From Moorena producens 3L (GTDB taxonomy: Bacteria; Cyanobacteriota; Cyanobacteriia; Cyanobacteriales; Coleofasciculaceae): a stretch of 64,000 nucleotides of DNA. Below are positions 34,548 through 44,424 of this stretch, piece by piece. The notes beneath the pieces were generated by a model that ran no database searches, was not told where the DNA came from, and was given only the letters and a program-made list of their open reading frames with translations. The number at the start of each line of letters is the position of its first letter. Within the stretch, counting starts at the first letter, position 1. The position numbers were made by a program, and so were the translations under genes. Location of the stretch: assembly GCF_000211815.1 (NCBI RefSeq), contig NZ_GL890815.1:20938-84937 (forward strand), written 5' to 3'.

Positions 34548-35729
34548 ATGGAAAGCATGACTTACACATATCGCATTCATCCAGATATCGACCAAGAAGC
34601 AAAGATGCTTGATTGGCTCGAACAATGTCGGCGTGTTTATAATTACGCACTACGACAAAGAAAAGACTGGATCAATAGCCGTAAGTGTAGAGTTGACGCT
34701 TGTAGTCTCAGGCAGGAATATATTATCTCTGCTGACGAACCATATCCTGACTACTACAAACAACAGAACGCACTGACAGTCGCCAAGAAAAGCATTCGTG
34801 AATTTCAGGCTGTACATTCTCAAGTCCTTCAAGATGCTCTCAAGAGACTTGATAGAGCATTTAAGATTAGACAACAGAGACAGTTTGGGTTTCCACGCTT
34901 CAAGAAGGTTGGACGTTATCGTTCGTTTGTATTCCCTCAGTTCAAATCGAATCCGATTACTGGGTGGCAAATCAAACTCCCTAAGATTGGTAAGATGCCG
35001 ATTGTTCTGCATCGAGCTATTCCAAAAGGATTTGTTATCAAGCAGGTTCGAGTCCTGATGAAAGCTTCGGGGTGGTATGCTCAACTGATTTTGCATTCTG
35101 ACATATCTATCCCCGATCCGATGCCTCATGGTGAACCCTTGGGTATTGATTGGGGGATTTCCAGTTTTGTCGCTACCAGCCAAGGTGAATTGATTGATAA
35201 TCCTCGGTTCTACATTCAGTCTCAAAGCAAGCTTAAATGGCTGCAACGCAGATTGAGTAAGAAACAAAAAGGAAGTAAATCTTATCAAGCTTTGACACAC
35301 AAAATATCTTTGCTGCACGAAAAGATTGGTAATCAGCGAAAAGATTTTCACTACAAAGTTAGCCATCATCTTTGCCGTCAGGCAGGAATGATCTTTGCTG
35401 AAGATTTGAACATTTTGGGATTGAGCAAAGGTATGCTTGCCAAGCACGTCTTGGATAGTGCGCCTGGTCAATTCTTGAATATCTTGGATTGGGTTTGTCG
35501 CAAGACTGGGACTTACTATCAAAAAGTTGATGCTAAAGGCAGTAGTCAACTTTGTCCTGAATGTGGGGCTGATGTGCCTAAAGACTTGAGTGTCAGAATA
35601 CATAGTTGTCCAGAATGTCAGATCGTCATGCCTCGCGATGTGGCTAGTGGCAAAATTATCGTAAATAGAGGTATTGCAGCCGTTGAAGGTCTAGCGGTCG
35701 TCAAGCTGGGTGTGGAGGAAGAATCGTAG
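34548..35729 (+). CDS. tnpB: TnpB-type RNA-guided nuclease, IS1341-like
   Basis: 393 aa. N-terminal HTH/OB region (MTYTYRIHPDIDQEAKMLDW, CRRVYNYAL), RuvC aspartate in GEPLGIDWGISSFVA, glutamate in MIFAEDLNILGLS, zinc finger CPECGADVP...CPECQIVMPRD, and last aspartate in PRDVASGKII. The usual NAAxNI is replaced by VASGKII, but the Asp is kept, so it is probably active. It is adjacent to a hairpin 5' and an IS-type right end 3'. It has no tnpA partner. Guide RNA is expected from the 3' end of the gene into 35822. The start may be ATG 34548 or 34557. Confidence 0.92.
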   Translation: MESMTYTYRIHPDIDQEAKMLDWLEQCRRVYNYALRQRKDWINSRKCRVDACSLRQEYIISADEPYPDYYKQQNALTVAKKSIREFQAVHSQVLQDALKRLDRAFKIRQQRQFGFPRFKKVGRYRSFVFPQFKSNPITGWQIKLPKIGKMPIVLHRAIPKGFVIKQVRVLMKASGWYAQLILHSDISIPDPMPHGEPLGIDWGISSFVATSQGELIDNPRFYIQSQSKLKWLQRRLSKKQKGSKSYQALTHKISLLHEKIGNQRKDFHYKVSHHLCRQAGMIFAEDLNILGLSKGMLAKHVLDSAPGQFLNILDWVCRKTGTYYQKVDAKGSSQLCPECGADVPKDLSVRIHSCPECQIVMPRDVASGKIIVNRGIAAVEGLAVVKLGVEEES

Positions 35730-35906
35730 GATTACCAATGAAGCACCAAGTTCTCGCAAGTTGAGAAGCCCAGGCTATATTACGTAGCGATAGCGAAGTA
35801 ATTAGCGTTGGGAGTATGTCACGGAAACTTAGCACAATCCTGCCAAATTAAAAAATCTGAGCTTTAATCAATAGTGGAAGCTGCAAGAGGAAAATCTAGG
35901 CACGCC

Positions 35907-38900
35907 ATGGGTAGGGTAATTAAAACAGCCATAGGGTTATTACTGGGATTATCTCTCATCCTAGGTATAATAAGCTGTGATAGCGCTAAACTAACTTCAG
36001 GGTTTGAACCCTTACCAGCAGTAGCTCCCCTACCGATGCCTCAAATCCCAGAGTGGATTGAGCAAATTAGTCCCATCGGCATAGCTGAGCCCCTCTCTCA
36101 AATTCGGATTCGCTTCAAAGACCCCTTGATTCCCGTTGAACGCTTGGGAAGTCCGAATCAGCGGGAAATATTACAGAAATTTGAAATCATACCCCCTATC
36201 CCTGGGCAATTTCGTTTCTTAACCCCACGGATGGTAGGATTCCAAGCTGACCAAGCTCTGCCTCTAGCCACTCGTGTCCAAGTTACCCTCAAAGCTGGAT
36301 TAACTGACCTAAACAATCATAGTCTAGAACAAGACTTAGCCTGGACCTTCAATACTGCCCCGATCCAGTTAACCAATCTGCCAGCAACTCAGAGGAATCC
36401 AGAAGCCGAACCACAACCGATTGCCCTGGAGCCTAAGTTAGAGTTTACCTCCAATACTCAATTGGATCTCGCTTCAGTAAACGAGCACTTGACCATGACA
36501 CCAAAAGGTCAGACTCAGAGTGTCAAGCTAGATGTAGCCCTTAAAGAACAAGAGGATGTTTCCTCAGAGTATAGGCAACCCGCTCAGGAATTTAACCCCT
36601 CCTTGCGGCCATGGATTTATACGATCACCCCTAAGCAACCCCTAACTAAAGCTACCGATTACAAATTAGCCTTTGCCCCTGGTGTGCGTCCCGCTCGCGG
36701 CAATATCGCGACCGAAACCCCTTTCGTTAGTCAAGTCAAAACCTTTGACCCCTTGACCTATCAGGAAACCACATTTTACGGACAGCCAGAGGCGGGAGGC
36801 GCTTATGGACGGTTTGTGAACGGGGCAGCTCAGTTGGAATTTAATAATCCTTTGCTAGCCTCTTCCGCCATGGAGAATATTACGGTTGAGCCTGCTCCCA
36901 AGGAAGCTCCCAAATTGGTGCAAGCTTATGATGGCAATCGATTCGTTAACCTTAATCCTTGGGCATTAGAACCAGAAACTACCTATACCGTTACTCTCGG
37001 TGCTAATCTCACTGACCAATTTGGGCAAACCTTGGGTGAACCAATAACCTTTAAGTACGAAACAGGGGATTTAGCAGGGGATATCTGGGCTCCCTCGGAT
37101 TTGCATATCTTTCCCTCTACCCTAAAAAGCAATTCCGAGTCCCTACAGTTGAATATTTCTACAGTCAATTTACCGCAACCGGAGTATAAAGCCGCTTATC
37201 GCATTGTTCAACCTACTGACTTGGTCTATAAAGATTCCGCTTATCCGAGTGGCAAGAGCAATGATTTATTACCGAAGCCAACTCAATGGGAACGTTTCCG
37301 GGTAGCGGGAAAGAAAAATAAAACCACTAATATCGCGGTTTCCCTGAGGAAACGACTGGGAGGTCCAACGGGAATGTTGGCCTATGGGGTGCAAGCGAAA
37401 ACCAATCGCTATCAGGATGGCAATGGAAACGAAAAGTGGTGGGAACCAACCTTTTATGGCATGGTGCAGCTGACCAATTTGGGAGTGTTTGCGCAATGGT
37501 TCCCTGATTCCGGTTTGGTGCAAGTGAATCATCTGTCCGATGGCTCACCAGCAGCAGCAACGGTAGAGATATATAAGTCTGAGCTGAATGCTTCCTATCG
37601 AGGCTCACCAAAACCCTGTGCGATCGCAAAAACTGACAGAACTGGCACCATCGCCCTAAACAGCCAAGCTCTACGTCAATGTATGAATGGGGCAACGCGC
37701 TTCACTAAAGGTCCGCAATTACTGGTAATTGCTAAAGAAGGCAAAGACTGGGCATTTACTCGAACCAATGAATATAGTGGGTATTATGGCTACGGGATTT
37801 ATTCAGACTGGGACAATGGCAAACCAAAATCCCGAGGCACTATTTTCTCAGACAGACAGCTTTACCAACCAGGAGAAAAGGCTTGGTTCACTGCAGCAGC
37901 CTATTATCTAGAAAAAGATAACCTCACCCAAGACAAAAATGCCTCCTATCAGGTCACCCTGGTAGAACCCAATGGTAAGAAGACAGGTTTAGGCACTAAG
38001 AAAACCAATGAATTTGGTACCTTTTCCCTAGAATTACCCCTGAAAGAGAATCAACCCCTAGGTTTCTATACCGTCCAGGCCAGGGGAAGCAATGGCAGAG
38101 AAATTTCAGGTGGTTTCCGAGTAGCTGAGTTTAATCCTCCTAACTTTAAAGTTGACCTAACCCTTGCTCAAAAATTTGCTAACATGGGCGAGAAGGTGGA
38201 CGCTAATGTCCAAGGAAATTATTGGTTTGGTTCAAATGTAGATGGGGGCAAGGTGGCTTATTACGTCACCCGCACCCCCGTCTACTTTACTCCAGAAGGA
38301 TGGGAAGAGTTTTCCTTTGGTCAGCAGTGGTTTTGGCCCCAGGAAAGACCGCAAGTTACCAGTGATGTCCTCCAAACTAATCAAACCTTGAGTGAGTCTG
38401 GGGAAAGTAGTCTAACTATTCCGGTGACGAAAGACCTGCCCTATCCCATGACTTACCGGGTAGATTCCCAAGTTACCGATGTCTCGAATCTGTCGGTATC
38501 CGATTCTAAAACATTTACAGCTTTACCTAGCGATAAACTAATTGGATTAAAAGGGGATTGGGTGGCGGATGCCGGAAAACCATTCCCTGTAGAAGTGATT
38601 GTTACTGACCCCACCGGTAAATTAATTAAAGGACAATCAGTACGCCTGGAACTGCAAGAAATGAAATACAGCAGTGTTACCCAGGTGTTGGCAGGGAGTC
38701 AGCGAGAAAAGAATCAGGTGGAATACAAAACCGTTAAAGAGGTAACTGTCCGTTCCGGTAGTAGTCCAAAATCCATCAAGCTCACTCCCCCCTCATCCGG
38801 TTCTTATCGAATTCGCGCTAATTTGGCTAAAGCTAAAAATGACTTAGCAGCAACAGACTTACAAATTTGGGCAACCGGTGGAAACTCAGTGTACTGGGGG

Positions 38901-41663
38901 TCTCGCTATGATAACTCTCGTCTGGATATCAAACTAGACAAGGATAGCTATAAGCCGGGGGAAACAGCTACAGCCTTGATTCAATCTCCCTATCCTGAAG
39001 GGGAATTGTATTTTTCAGTAGTTCGGAACAATACTCTCTATCGCAAAGTAGTCAAAGTTAAAGGGGGTGCGCCAGAGATTAAGTTCAAAGTCACTCCCGA
39101 GATGGTACCTAATGCAGCAGTAGAAGCAGTAGTAGTGCGCCAAGGCAAACCCCTATCCCAAGTGGAGCCGGGGAGTGTAGAAAATCTGGTGCGGATCGGT
39201 TTTGCTCCGTTTAATACCAAGTTGGATGATAACTATCTCAAGGTAACAGAGACATTGCAGTCTAAGTCCATTGAACCTGGTGCTAAGCAAACAGTGGAAT
39301 TATCATTGCAAAATTCTAAGGGTAAACCAGTAAAGGGACAGTTTACCGTGATGGTTGTCAATGAAGCCATCTTGCAACTGAGTGGCTACCAAGTACCGGA
39401 TTTAGTAGAGACCGTGTATGCTCAGCAAGATATTTCCACTCGCTTCAGTGATAACCGTCCTAAGGTGGTGCTAGAAAAGCTAGCGACGCGAATGATGGAC
39501 AAAGGCTGGGGCTATGGTGGAGGAGAGTCTTCTGGCGCAGCTAGTACTCGGATTCGCACGGAATTCAAACCCTTAGCCTACTACAATGGTTCACTGGTAA
39601 CAGATGCCAATGGTAAAGCAAAGGTAACCTTTAAACTACCAGATAATTTAACCACTTGGCGGGTGATGGCAGTAGCAACGGATGGCAACCTACACTTTGG
39701 TAATGGCCAGGCTACCTTTATCACCACCAAGCGGCTGATGGCTAATCCAGTATTACCTCAATTTGCTCGTCCAGGCGATCGCTTTAAAGCTGGGATAGCG
39801 CTAATTAATAATACTGGGAAAACGGGAGATTTACAGATTAATGCACAACTGACCGGTGGGGTTCAGTTTGATGGTGGTAAAGGGCCTACGCTGAATCAAA
39901 AAACCTCAGCCAAGACCGGAACCAGTGGTTATCGTTTTCCGATGGTAGCCAATAACTTGGGTAAAGCTAAAGTCAAGTTTACGACTAAGCTCAATGGTAA
40001 TCAAGATGGGTTTGAAGTGCCTTTAGCTGTCAAACCCGTTGACATTACTGAGCAAGTGGTGGAATCGGGAGTAACCAGGAATCAAGTAAAAATCCCAGTG
40101 AATATAGCTAGTAACGTGGTACCTGACAGCGGAGGGTTAGAGATTTCCCTGGCTAGTACTCTGATTCCTGAAATTACTGCTCCGGCTAAGCAAGTCTTGG
40201 GTAACGAAGACTTACCCTTCTTAGAACCGGTAGCAAGTAAATTAGCGATCGCATCCAATTTGGAAATACTCGGCAAACAATATGGTCAGACCTTTGCTGA
40301 GTTTAACCCTAGCCAACAAGGCACTGAGGCTATCAAACAGTTACAGAAACTCCAGCGACCAGATGGTGGCTTTGCCAGATGGCCCGGACAAAAATCCTCA
40401 GACCCCTTCGTCTCTCCCTATGCTGCTACTGCTCTAGCTCGGGCTAAAGCAGCAGGATTATCAGTAGATTCCGGGATGGTGAGCCGTCTCCAGAACTACT
40501 TGCAGAAAATATTGGCCAATCCTGGTCAGTATGATTATTGCAAGAGCGTAGTGTGTAAGAGTAAGGTGCGATTAGAAGCACTGATGGGATTAGCAGAACT
40601 CGGTCAAACCCGCAGTGACTTCCTAGGATACCTTTATGAACAAAGCAGTAACTTCGACCGGGTCACTCAGATTAAATTAGCGCGTTACTTATTACAGTTT
40701 CGTCAGTGGCGGAGCCAAGCCCAAACTCTAGTTAATCAGTTTCAGGAAAGCATCTATCAAACTGGGCGTTCAGCTCGGATAAATTTACCCCAAAGCTGGC
40801 GTTGGCTGGATTCGTCTACTACTGCACAAGCTCAAGCCTTGCGTCTATTTATTGCCCAAAACAGTTCAGCCGAGGTTCGCAGTAAACTATTACAAGGGTT
40901 ATTAGAGTTACGGCGAGATGGCACTTGGCAAACTAGCTACGATAATGCCCAAGCCTTGAGTGCCTTAGTAGACTATAGTCGATTACAGCCTACACCCCCC
41001 AGCTTTGGAGCAACGGTGCAACTAGCAGGGAAAAAACTTGGCTCAGCCCAGTTCCAGGGGTATAAGAAACCTAGTCAATCGATTCAGGTTACCATGGATA
41101 ACTTACCCCGAGGTCGCCATGACCTGATTGTCAAAAAATCTGGTTCAGGGACTCTACACTACTTAACCAGCTATCGTTATCGCTTACAAGGCAATCAACC
41201 CGGTCGGTTTAATGGATTACGAGTAAACAAGACCATACGTCCCGCTAATCAGGAAAAGGTGTTGCGAAAGATTGGACTGTATGCTCTCAAAGACCCATTA
41301 ACAGTACCAGCCGGACAAGTGTTTGATATTGGCGTGGAGGTGATTACCGATCATCCAGTGGATCATGTGGTGATCGAAGATCTCTTACCAGCTGGGTTGG
41401 AAGCAGTGGATACTAGTTTCCAAACTGCTACTCCTTACTTCCAAGCTCAACAGGATAGCTGGCAAATAGATTATCAGAAAATTCATCGCGATCGCATTGT
41501 GGCTTATGCCGATCGATTGGAGGCTGGTGTCTATAATTTACATTATCTGGTGCGCTCAGTTACACCAGGAACCTATTTATGGCCCCCTGCCCAAGCACAC
41601 CTCAACTATGCCCCAGAAGAATTTGGCAGGTCGGCTTCCTCTACGTTAGTGATTAATGATTAG
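35907..41663 (+). CDS. Alpha-2-macroglobulin-family lipoprotein
   Basis: About 1918 aa from ATG 35907; an upstream GTG at 35874 adds 11 residues before the signal and is less likely. The signal ends in a lipobox (LSLILGIISC), so it is membrane-anchored. Big/MG-like N-terminal domains are followed by typical A2M segments: RGTIFSDRQLYQPGEKAWFT, a YYVTRTP-type MG region, SKGKPVKGQFTVMVVNEAIL, TWRVMAVATDG and TTKRLMANPVLPQFARPGD. A helical thioester-domain-like region (about 1440-1690) follows, then a C-terminal domain ending LNYAPEEFGRS. Where the CxEQ thioester is expected the sequence reads GNEDLPFLEPVASKL, so no thioester forms. The family traps or inhibits proteases in bacterial defence. Confidence 0.92.
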   Translation: MGRVIKTAIGLLLGLSLILGIISCDSAKLTSGFEPLPAVAPLPMPQIPEWIEQISPIGIAEPLSQIRIRFKDPLIPVERLGSPNQREILQKFEIIPPIPGQFRFLTPRMVGFQADQALPLATRVQVTLKAGLTDLNNHSLEQDLAWTFNTAPIQLTNLPATQRNPEAEPQPIALEPKLEFTSNTQLDLASVNEHLTMTPKGQTQSVKLDVALKEQEDVSSEYRQPAQEFNPSLRPWIYTITPKQPLTKATDYKLAFAPGVRPARGNIATETPFVSQVKTFDPLTYQETTFYGQPEAGGAYGRFVNGAAQLEFNNPLLASSAMENITVEPAPKEAPKLVQAYDGNRFVNLNPWALEPETTYTVTLGANLTDQFGQTLGEPITFKYETGDLAGDIWAPSDLHIFPSTLKSNSESLQLNISTVNLPQPEYKAAYRIVQPTDLVYKDSAYPSGKSNDLLPKPTQWERFRVAGKKNKTTNIAVSLRKRLGGPTGMLAYGVQAKTNRYQDGNGNEKWWEPTFYGMVQLTNLGVFAQWFPDSGLVQVNHLSDGSPAAATVEIYKSELNASYRGSPKPCAIAKTDRTGTIALNSQALRQCMNGATRFTKGPQLLVIAKEGKDWAFTRTNEYSGYYGYGIYSDWDNGKPKSRGTIFSDRQLYQPGEKAWFTAAAYYLEKDNLTQDKNASYQVTLVEPNGKKTGLGTKKTNEFGTFSLELPLKENQPLGFYTVQARGSNGREISGGFRVAEFNPPNFKVDLTLAQKFANMGEKVDANVQGNYWFGSNVDGGKVAYYVTRTPVYFTPEGWEEFSFGQQWFWPQERPQVTSDVLQTNQTLSESGESSLTIPVTKDLPYPMTYRVDSQVTDVSNLSVSDSKTFTALPSDKLIGLKGDWVADAGKPFPVEVIVTDPTGKLIKGQSVRLELQEMKYSSVTQVLAGSQREKNQVEYKTVKEVTVRSGSSPKSIKLTPPSSGSYRIRANLAKAKNDLAATDLQIWATGGNSVYWGSRYDNSRLDIKLDKDSYKPGETATALIQSPYPEGELYFSVVRNNTLYRKVVKVKGGAPEIKFKVTPEMVPNAAVEAVVVRQGKPLSQVEPGSVENLVRIGFAPFNTKLDDNYLKVTETLQSKSIEPGAKQTVELSLQNSKGKPVKGQFTVMVVNEAILQLSGYQVPDLVETVYAQQDISTRFSDNRPKVVLEKLATRMMDKGWGYGGGESSGAASTRIRTEFKPLAYYNGSLVTDANGKAKVTFKLPDNLTTWRVMAVATDGNLHFGNGQATFITTKRLMANPVLPQFARPGDRFKAGIALINNTGKTGDLQINAQLTGGVQFDGGKGPTLNQKTSAKTGTSGYRFPMVANNLGKAKVKFTTKLNGNQDGFEVPLAVKPVDITEQVVESGVTRNQVKIPVNIASNVVPDSGGLEISLASTLIPEITAPAKQVLGNEDLPFLEPVASKLAIASNLEILGKQYGQTFAEFNPSQQGTEAIKQLQKLQRPDGGFARWPGQKSSDPFVSPYAATALARAKAAGLSVDSGMVSRLQNYLQKILANPGQYDYCKSVVCKSKVRLEALMGLAELGQTRSDFLGYLYEQSSNFDRVTQIKLARYLLQFRQWRSQAQTLVNQFQESIYQTGRSARINLPQSWRWLDSSTTAQAQALRLFIAQNSSAEVRSKLLQGLLELRRDGTWQTSYDNAQALSALVDYSRLQPTPPSFGATVQLAGKKLGSAQFQGYKKPSQSIQVTMDNLPRGRHDLIVKKSGSGTLHYLTSYRYRLQGNQPGRFNGLRVNKTIRPANQEKVLRKIGLYALKDPLTVPAGQVFDIGVEVITDHPVDHVVIEDLLPAGLEAVDTSFQTATPYFQAQQDSWQIDYQKIHRDRIVAYADRLEAGVYNLHYLVRSVTPGTYLWPPAQAHLNYAPEEFGRSASSTLVIND

Positions 41664-41714
41664 TGATTAGTGATTAGTAATTAGTTAATTGTTAATTGTT
41701 AATTGTTAATTACC
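41664..41714. repeat. GATTAGT and GTTAATT heptamer repeats
   Basis: Directly after the A2M stop codon: three to four copies of GATTAGT, then four of GTTAATT. Typical heptamer STRR. Confidence 0.85.
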
Positions 41715-41850
41715 ATTATGCCTTTGCCTTAAATTGACAAACGAGTAGTGATTGAATACCCTTTTAAAGTTGATGGTGCTAAATCCATATCCGAATCAAA
41801 AAACGAATCCCAATAAAAAACCAAATGTCCGCCCCTTGGAGGTCAAGCTA

Positions 41851-42663
41851 ATGTTAGAGTTTAATAAATCTTCAGCTATCGACATCGAGAAAGGAAATTC
41901 GACAACAACTCATAATCATGAAACCATTGAAACCGTTGTCAAAACGGAGAATCAGGAAACTAATAAAATAGGCTTAACTCAGCCAAAATTTTGGTCTAAG
42001 CCACTGATTGGACATATCGCCTTAACTTCTGTATTGGTTTTACTGATTACTGTAGGAGTAATCTTTCTCTATTCCTTAGGTAACTACCAAACCCAAAAGT
42101 GGTTGTTACCCCCAAGAGCACCAGTTGCCTATACTGAGACCATCGCTGAGGCTGCTCCCCTTGAACAAGAAAGAATTAGTGACCAAATCCAAGAAATCCA
42201 AGCGCGAGACCAAAGGCATTTTAAAATGATGACATTCTTCTACAACAATTACTATATGTCTAAGTTAATGACCTATGGTACAGCGATTGTAGCAGGAATT
42301 TGTTTACTCTTTATTATTCGAGCAGGTTGGAATAGTACTCACCCTTATGTGATTAATATCTTCGTAGTGGTTTCAGCATCAGCTATTATGTTTGGAAATC
42401 TTCCTGGATTATTCCGGTATGAGGACAGTATTGTCAATAACAAACAGTTATACCTGAACTATGCATCTCTAAAGAATGAGGTAAATAGCTACTTGGTCAC
42501 AGGTCAAGATATCCATGGTAATCCTAGAGAAATGAAGTACTTCATTAATCACATTGATCAGGAATTAAGTCGATTAAATCAACTACCAATTGGGTTTGAG
42601 AGAACTCGACTCTTAGATTATCCCAATTTATATAGCAGCTCTCAATTGGATCAGGGACTTTAG
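41851..42663 (+). CDS. Membrane protein of unknown family
   Basis: 270 aa. Start ATG 41851 is set by GGAGG 8 nt upstream; an upstream TTG frame would add 33 poorly conserved residues. The cytosolic N-terminus is polar (SSAIDIEKGNSTTTHNHETI). TM segments are at about residues 55-77 (IALTSVLVLLITVGVIFLYS), about 145-165 (LMTYGTAIVAGICLLFIIRA) and about 175-200 (YVINIFVVVSASAIMFGNLP). The region between the first two (ERISDQIQEIQARDQRHFKM) is a probable short coiled coil. The C-terminal ~70 residues are soluble. No family is recognised. It follows the A2M gene by ~190 bp in the same direction, so a functional link is possible but unproven. Confidence 0.7.
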   Translation: MLEFNKSSAIDIEKGNSTTTHNHETIETVVKTENQETNKIGLTQPKFWSKPLIGHIALTSVLVLLITVGVIFLYSLGNYQTQKWLLPPRAPVAYTETIAEAAPLEQERISDQIQEIQARDQRHFKMMTFFYNNYYMSKLMTYGTAIVAGICLLFIIRAGWNSTHPYVINIFVVVSASAIMFGNLPGLFRYEDSIVNNKQLYLNYASLKNEVNSYLVTGQDIHGNPREMKYFINHIDQELSRLNQLPIGFERTRLLDYPNLYSSSQLDQGL

Positions 42664-42674
42664 TCCTGGGTTAT

Positions 42675-42714
42675 AGGGAGTAGGGAGTAGGGAGTAGGGA
42701 GTAGGGAGTAGGGA
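42675..42714. repeat. GGGAGTA heptamer tandem repeat
   Basis: About five to six copies of TAGGGAG in the gap between the membrane protein and the truncated hydrolase remnant. Confidence 0.95.
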
Positions 42715-42747
42715 TGCAGTTGCTGTTTCCGTGTTCAATTTAGTCTA

Positions 42748-42981
42748 ATGATATTTTGGCTGAAATGGATTTTACTAGGTGTTATGCTAGCAGTGAGCAT
42801 CCTACTCCTAAGGCAAGTCCTCTATGACCGTTGCTCAAGAATCTACTTAGGTCTGAAATATCCAGCACCAGGTAAATTGGTAGATGTGGGCGCTAAACCT
42901 TGGCCAATAGGCACGCGCGTCGCGTTCAACCAACCGGTTAATCTACCCTACACCGAACGCCAAAGGCGAACAAGCAAATAA
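42748..42981 (+). pseudogene. Probable N-terminal remnant of an alpha/beta hydrolase
   Basis: 77 codons. Residues 1-20 form one TM helix (WLKWILLGVMLAVSILLLRQ). GLKYPAPGKLVDVG matches the linker that in membrane-anchored alpha/beta hydrolases runs into the first catalytic strand (typically PGxLVDVGGxxLH). After VDVG the sequence switches to PWPIGTRVAFNQPVNLPYTE, encoded by repeat-like DNA (GGCCAATAGGC... also at 43050-43078). No catalytic domain follows. I read this as a gene cut short by repeat insertion or deletion. It could still make a small membrane protein. Confidence 0.5.
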
Positions 42982-43105
42982 CCTTTAACCTAACAACTAA
43001 CCTAACAACCGGTTAACCTTCAACTAAATAACCTTCAACCAAATAACCTTGGCCAATAGGCCAAGCGATCGCGTTCAACCTAACCACCGAAGTTACGACC
43101 CATCC
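42982..43105. repeat. AACCTTCAAC(C/T)AAATAACC repeats
   Basis: Repeats of ACCTAACAAC, ACCTTCAACTAAATAACC and TTGGCCAATAGGCCAAGC (with a HIP1 octamer) fill the gap between the hydrolase remnant and the convergent thrC. TTGGCCAATAGGC(C) also occurs inside the remnant at 42900. Confidence 0.7.
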
Positions 43106-44236
43106 CTAACCCTCTGTTGGCTTTAACCCGATCACCTCTGCCACAGCAGCAGTTGTCGGCTCAATCCCTTCTGTCAATGGGTTGTTGCTGTGTTCGATTG
43201 CAGTATCTGGATCTTTGAGACCATTACCTGTCAGTACACAAACCACGGTTGCTCCTGTGGGTACCTGGTCTTTTACTTTCAACAAACCAGCTACTGATGT
43301 AGCGCTCGCTGGTTCACAAAAAATTCCTTCTTGGGATGCCAATAACCGATAGGCATCTAAAATTTCTTGATCGGTAACGCTATTAAATGCCCCTTTACTA
43401 GCTTCTTGGGCTGCGATCGCTTTTTCCCAGCTAGCTGGGTTGCCCACCCGAATTGCGGTTGCAATGGTTTCGGGATGCTCTAGGACTTTGCCAGCGACAA
43501 TCGGAGATGCTCCAGATGCTTGAAATCCCATCATTTGGGGTAAGCGATCGCATTTCCCGTGTTCATGGTACTCGCAAAATCCCATCCAGTAGGCACAAAT
43601 ATTGCCAGCATTCCCCACTGGTATGCACAGCCAATCAGGAGCATCACCTAAGTTGTCCACTATTTCAAACGCAGCTGTCTTTTGACCTTCTAAGCGATAA
43701 GGATTGACGGAATTGACCAAGGTCACGGGATACTTTGATGCCATTTTCCGGACAATTTTCAAGCAGTCATCAAAATTTCCCTTAATCGCTATTACTGTTG
43801 CTCCATATACCAACGCTTGGGCTAATTTCCCCAGAGCCACATAACCATCAGGAACAATCACAAATGCCCGCATTCCCCCCCGACTAGCGTAGGCTGCTGC
43901 TGATGCCGAGGTATTTCCGGTACTAGCACAGATTACCGCCTGGTCTCCTGCTTCCTTAGCTTTTGAAATCGCCATGGTCATTCCCCGGTCTTTAAAACTA
44001 CCGGTAGGATTGAGACCGTCATATTTCACCAGTACCTTTACTCCTCTGCCAATAATTTTGGCAATAGTGGGCACAGGAATTAGGGGAGTATTACCTTCGA
44101 GTAAGGTTACCACTGGTGTGGAGTCAGTGACTGGCAAATAAGGACGGTAAGCCTCAACTAAGCCAGGCCAGTTGAGTGAAGTAGAAATGCCACCACTCAC
44201 AGTAGACGAATCAGAAACAGACAGACTTGAAGCCAC
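43106..44236 (-). CDS. thrC: Threonine synthase
   Basis: 376 aa PLP enzyme converting O-phosphohomoserine to threonine. Motifs: EGNTPLIPVP, PLP lysine in NPTGSFKDRGM, substrate/PLP phosphate loop CASTGNTSASAAAYASRGG, IPVGNAGNICAYWMGF, SQEGIFCEPASATSVAGL and VCVLTGNGLKDPDTA. The compact length is that of the class without the long N-terminal domain of plant enzymes. The first ~25 residues are Ser/Thr-rich and variable. The gene faces away from the helicase by a 188-bp repeat-containing gap and is on the same strand, but is unlikely to be functionally tied to it. Confidence 0.95.
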   Translation of the reverse strand: MASSLSVSDSSTVSGGISTSLNWPGLVEAYRPYLPVTDSTPVVTLLEGNTPLIPVPTIAKIIGRGVKVLVKYDGLNPTGSFKDRGMTMAISKAKEAGDQAVICASTGNTSASAAAYASRGGMRAFVIVPDGYVALGKLAQALVYGATVIAIKGNFDDCLKIVRKMASKYPVTLVNSVNPYRLEGQKTAAFEIVDNLGDAPDWLCIPVGNAGNICAYWMGFCEYHEHGKCDRLPQMMGFQASGASPIVAGKVLEHPETIATAIRVGNPASWEKAIAAQEASKGAFNSVTDQEILDAYRLLASQEGIFCEPASATSVAGLLKVKDQVPTGATVVCVLTGNGLKDPDTAIEHSNNPLTEGIEPTTAAVAEVIGLKPTEG

Positions 44237-44244
44237 GTTTGGTT

Positions 44245-44320
44245 AGGGAAGTATTAAGGGTGAAGTATCAAGTGTGAAGTGTGAAGTATGAAGCATGAAG
44301 CATGAAGCATGAAGGTTATG
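44245..44320. repeat. GAAGTGT/GAAGCAT heptamer repeats
   Basis: Degenerate heptamers GAAGTAT, GAAGTGT and GAAGCAT (about nine units) lie upstream of thrC. Confidence 0.85.
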
Positions 44321-44424
44321 AGATGTCAACCCTTCCATTGATTTTTATTGCTTACTCAGCAACTGGTATATTTTGCTACTTCATCCAATACGCCTTCATC
44401 CTTTACACTTCATCTTTGTCTATC

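Larger units (their letters stand above)
34507..35822 (+). mobile_element. Solo-tnpB element of the IS200/IS605 (IS1341-like) group
   Basis: One tnpB gene and no Y1 transposase. The right end is a hairpin at 35769-35812 (CCCA-GCTA-TTAC stem paired with GTAA-TAGC-TGGG) followed by GGGAGTATGTCAC ending at 35822, in the position of the TnpB guide RNA. The left boundary is only approximate; the hairpin at 34507 is the best candidate, and the element may begin somewhat earlier. It would need a Y1 transposase supplied in trans to move. Confidence 0.75.

Noticed and set aside
34650..35603. 317-codon ORF antisense to solo tnpB
   Set aside because: TnpB is intact with catalytic residues, so the antisense frame is incidental.
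36983..37695. Short minus-strand ORFs within the macroglobulin gene
   Set aside because: Antisense to a continuous long coding sequence, with no supporting signal.
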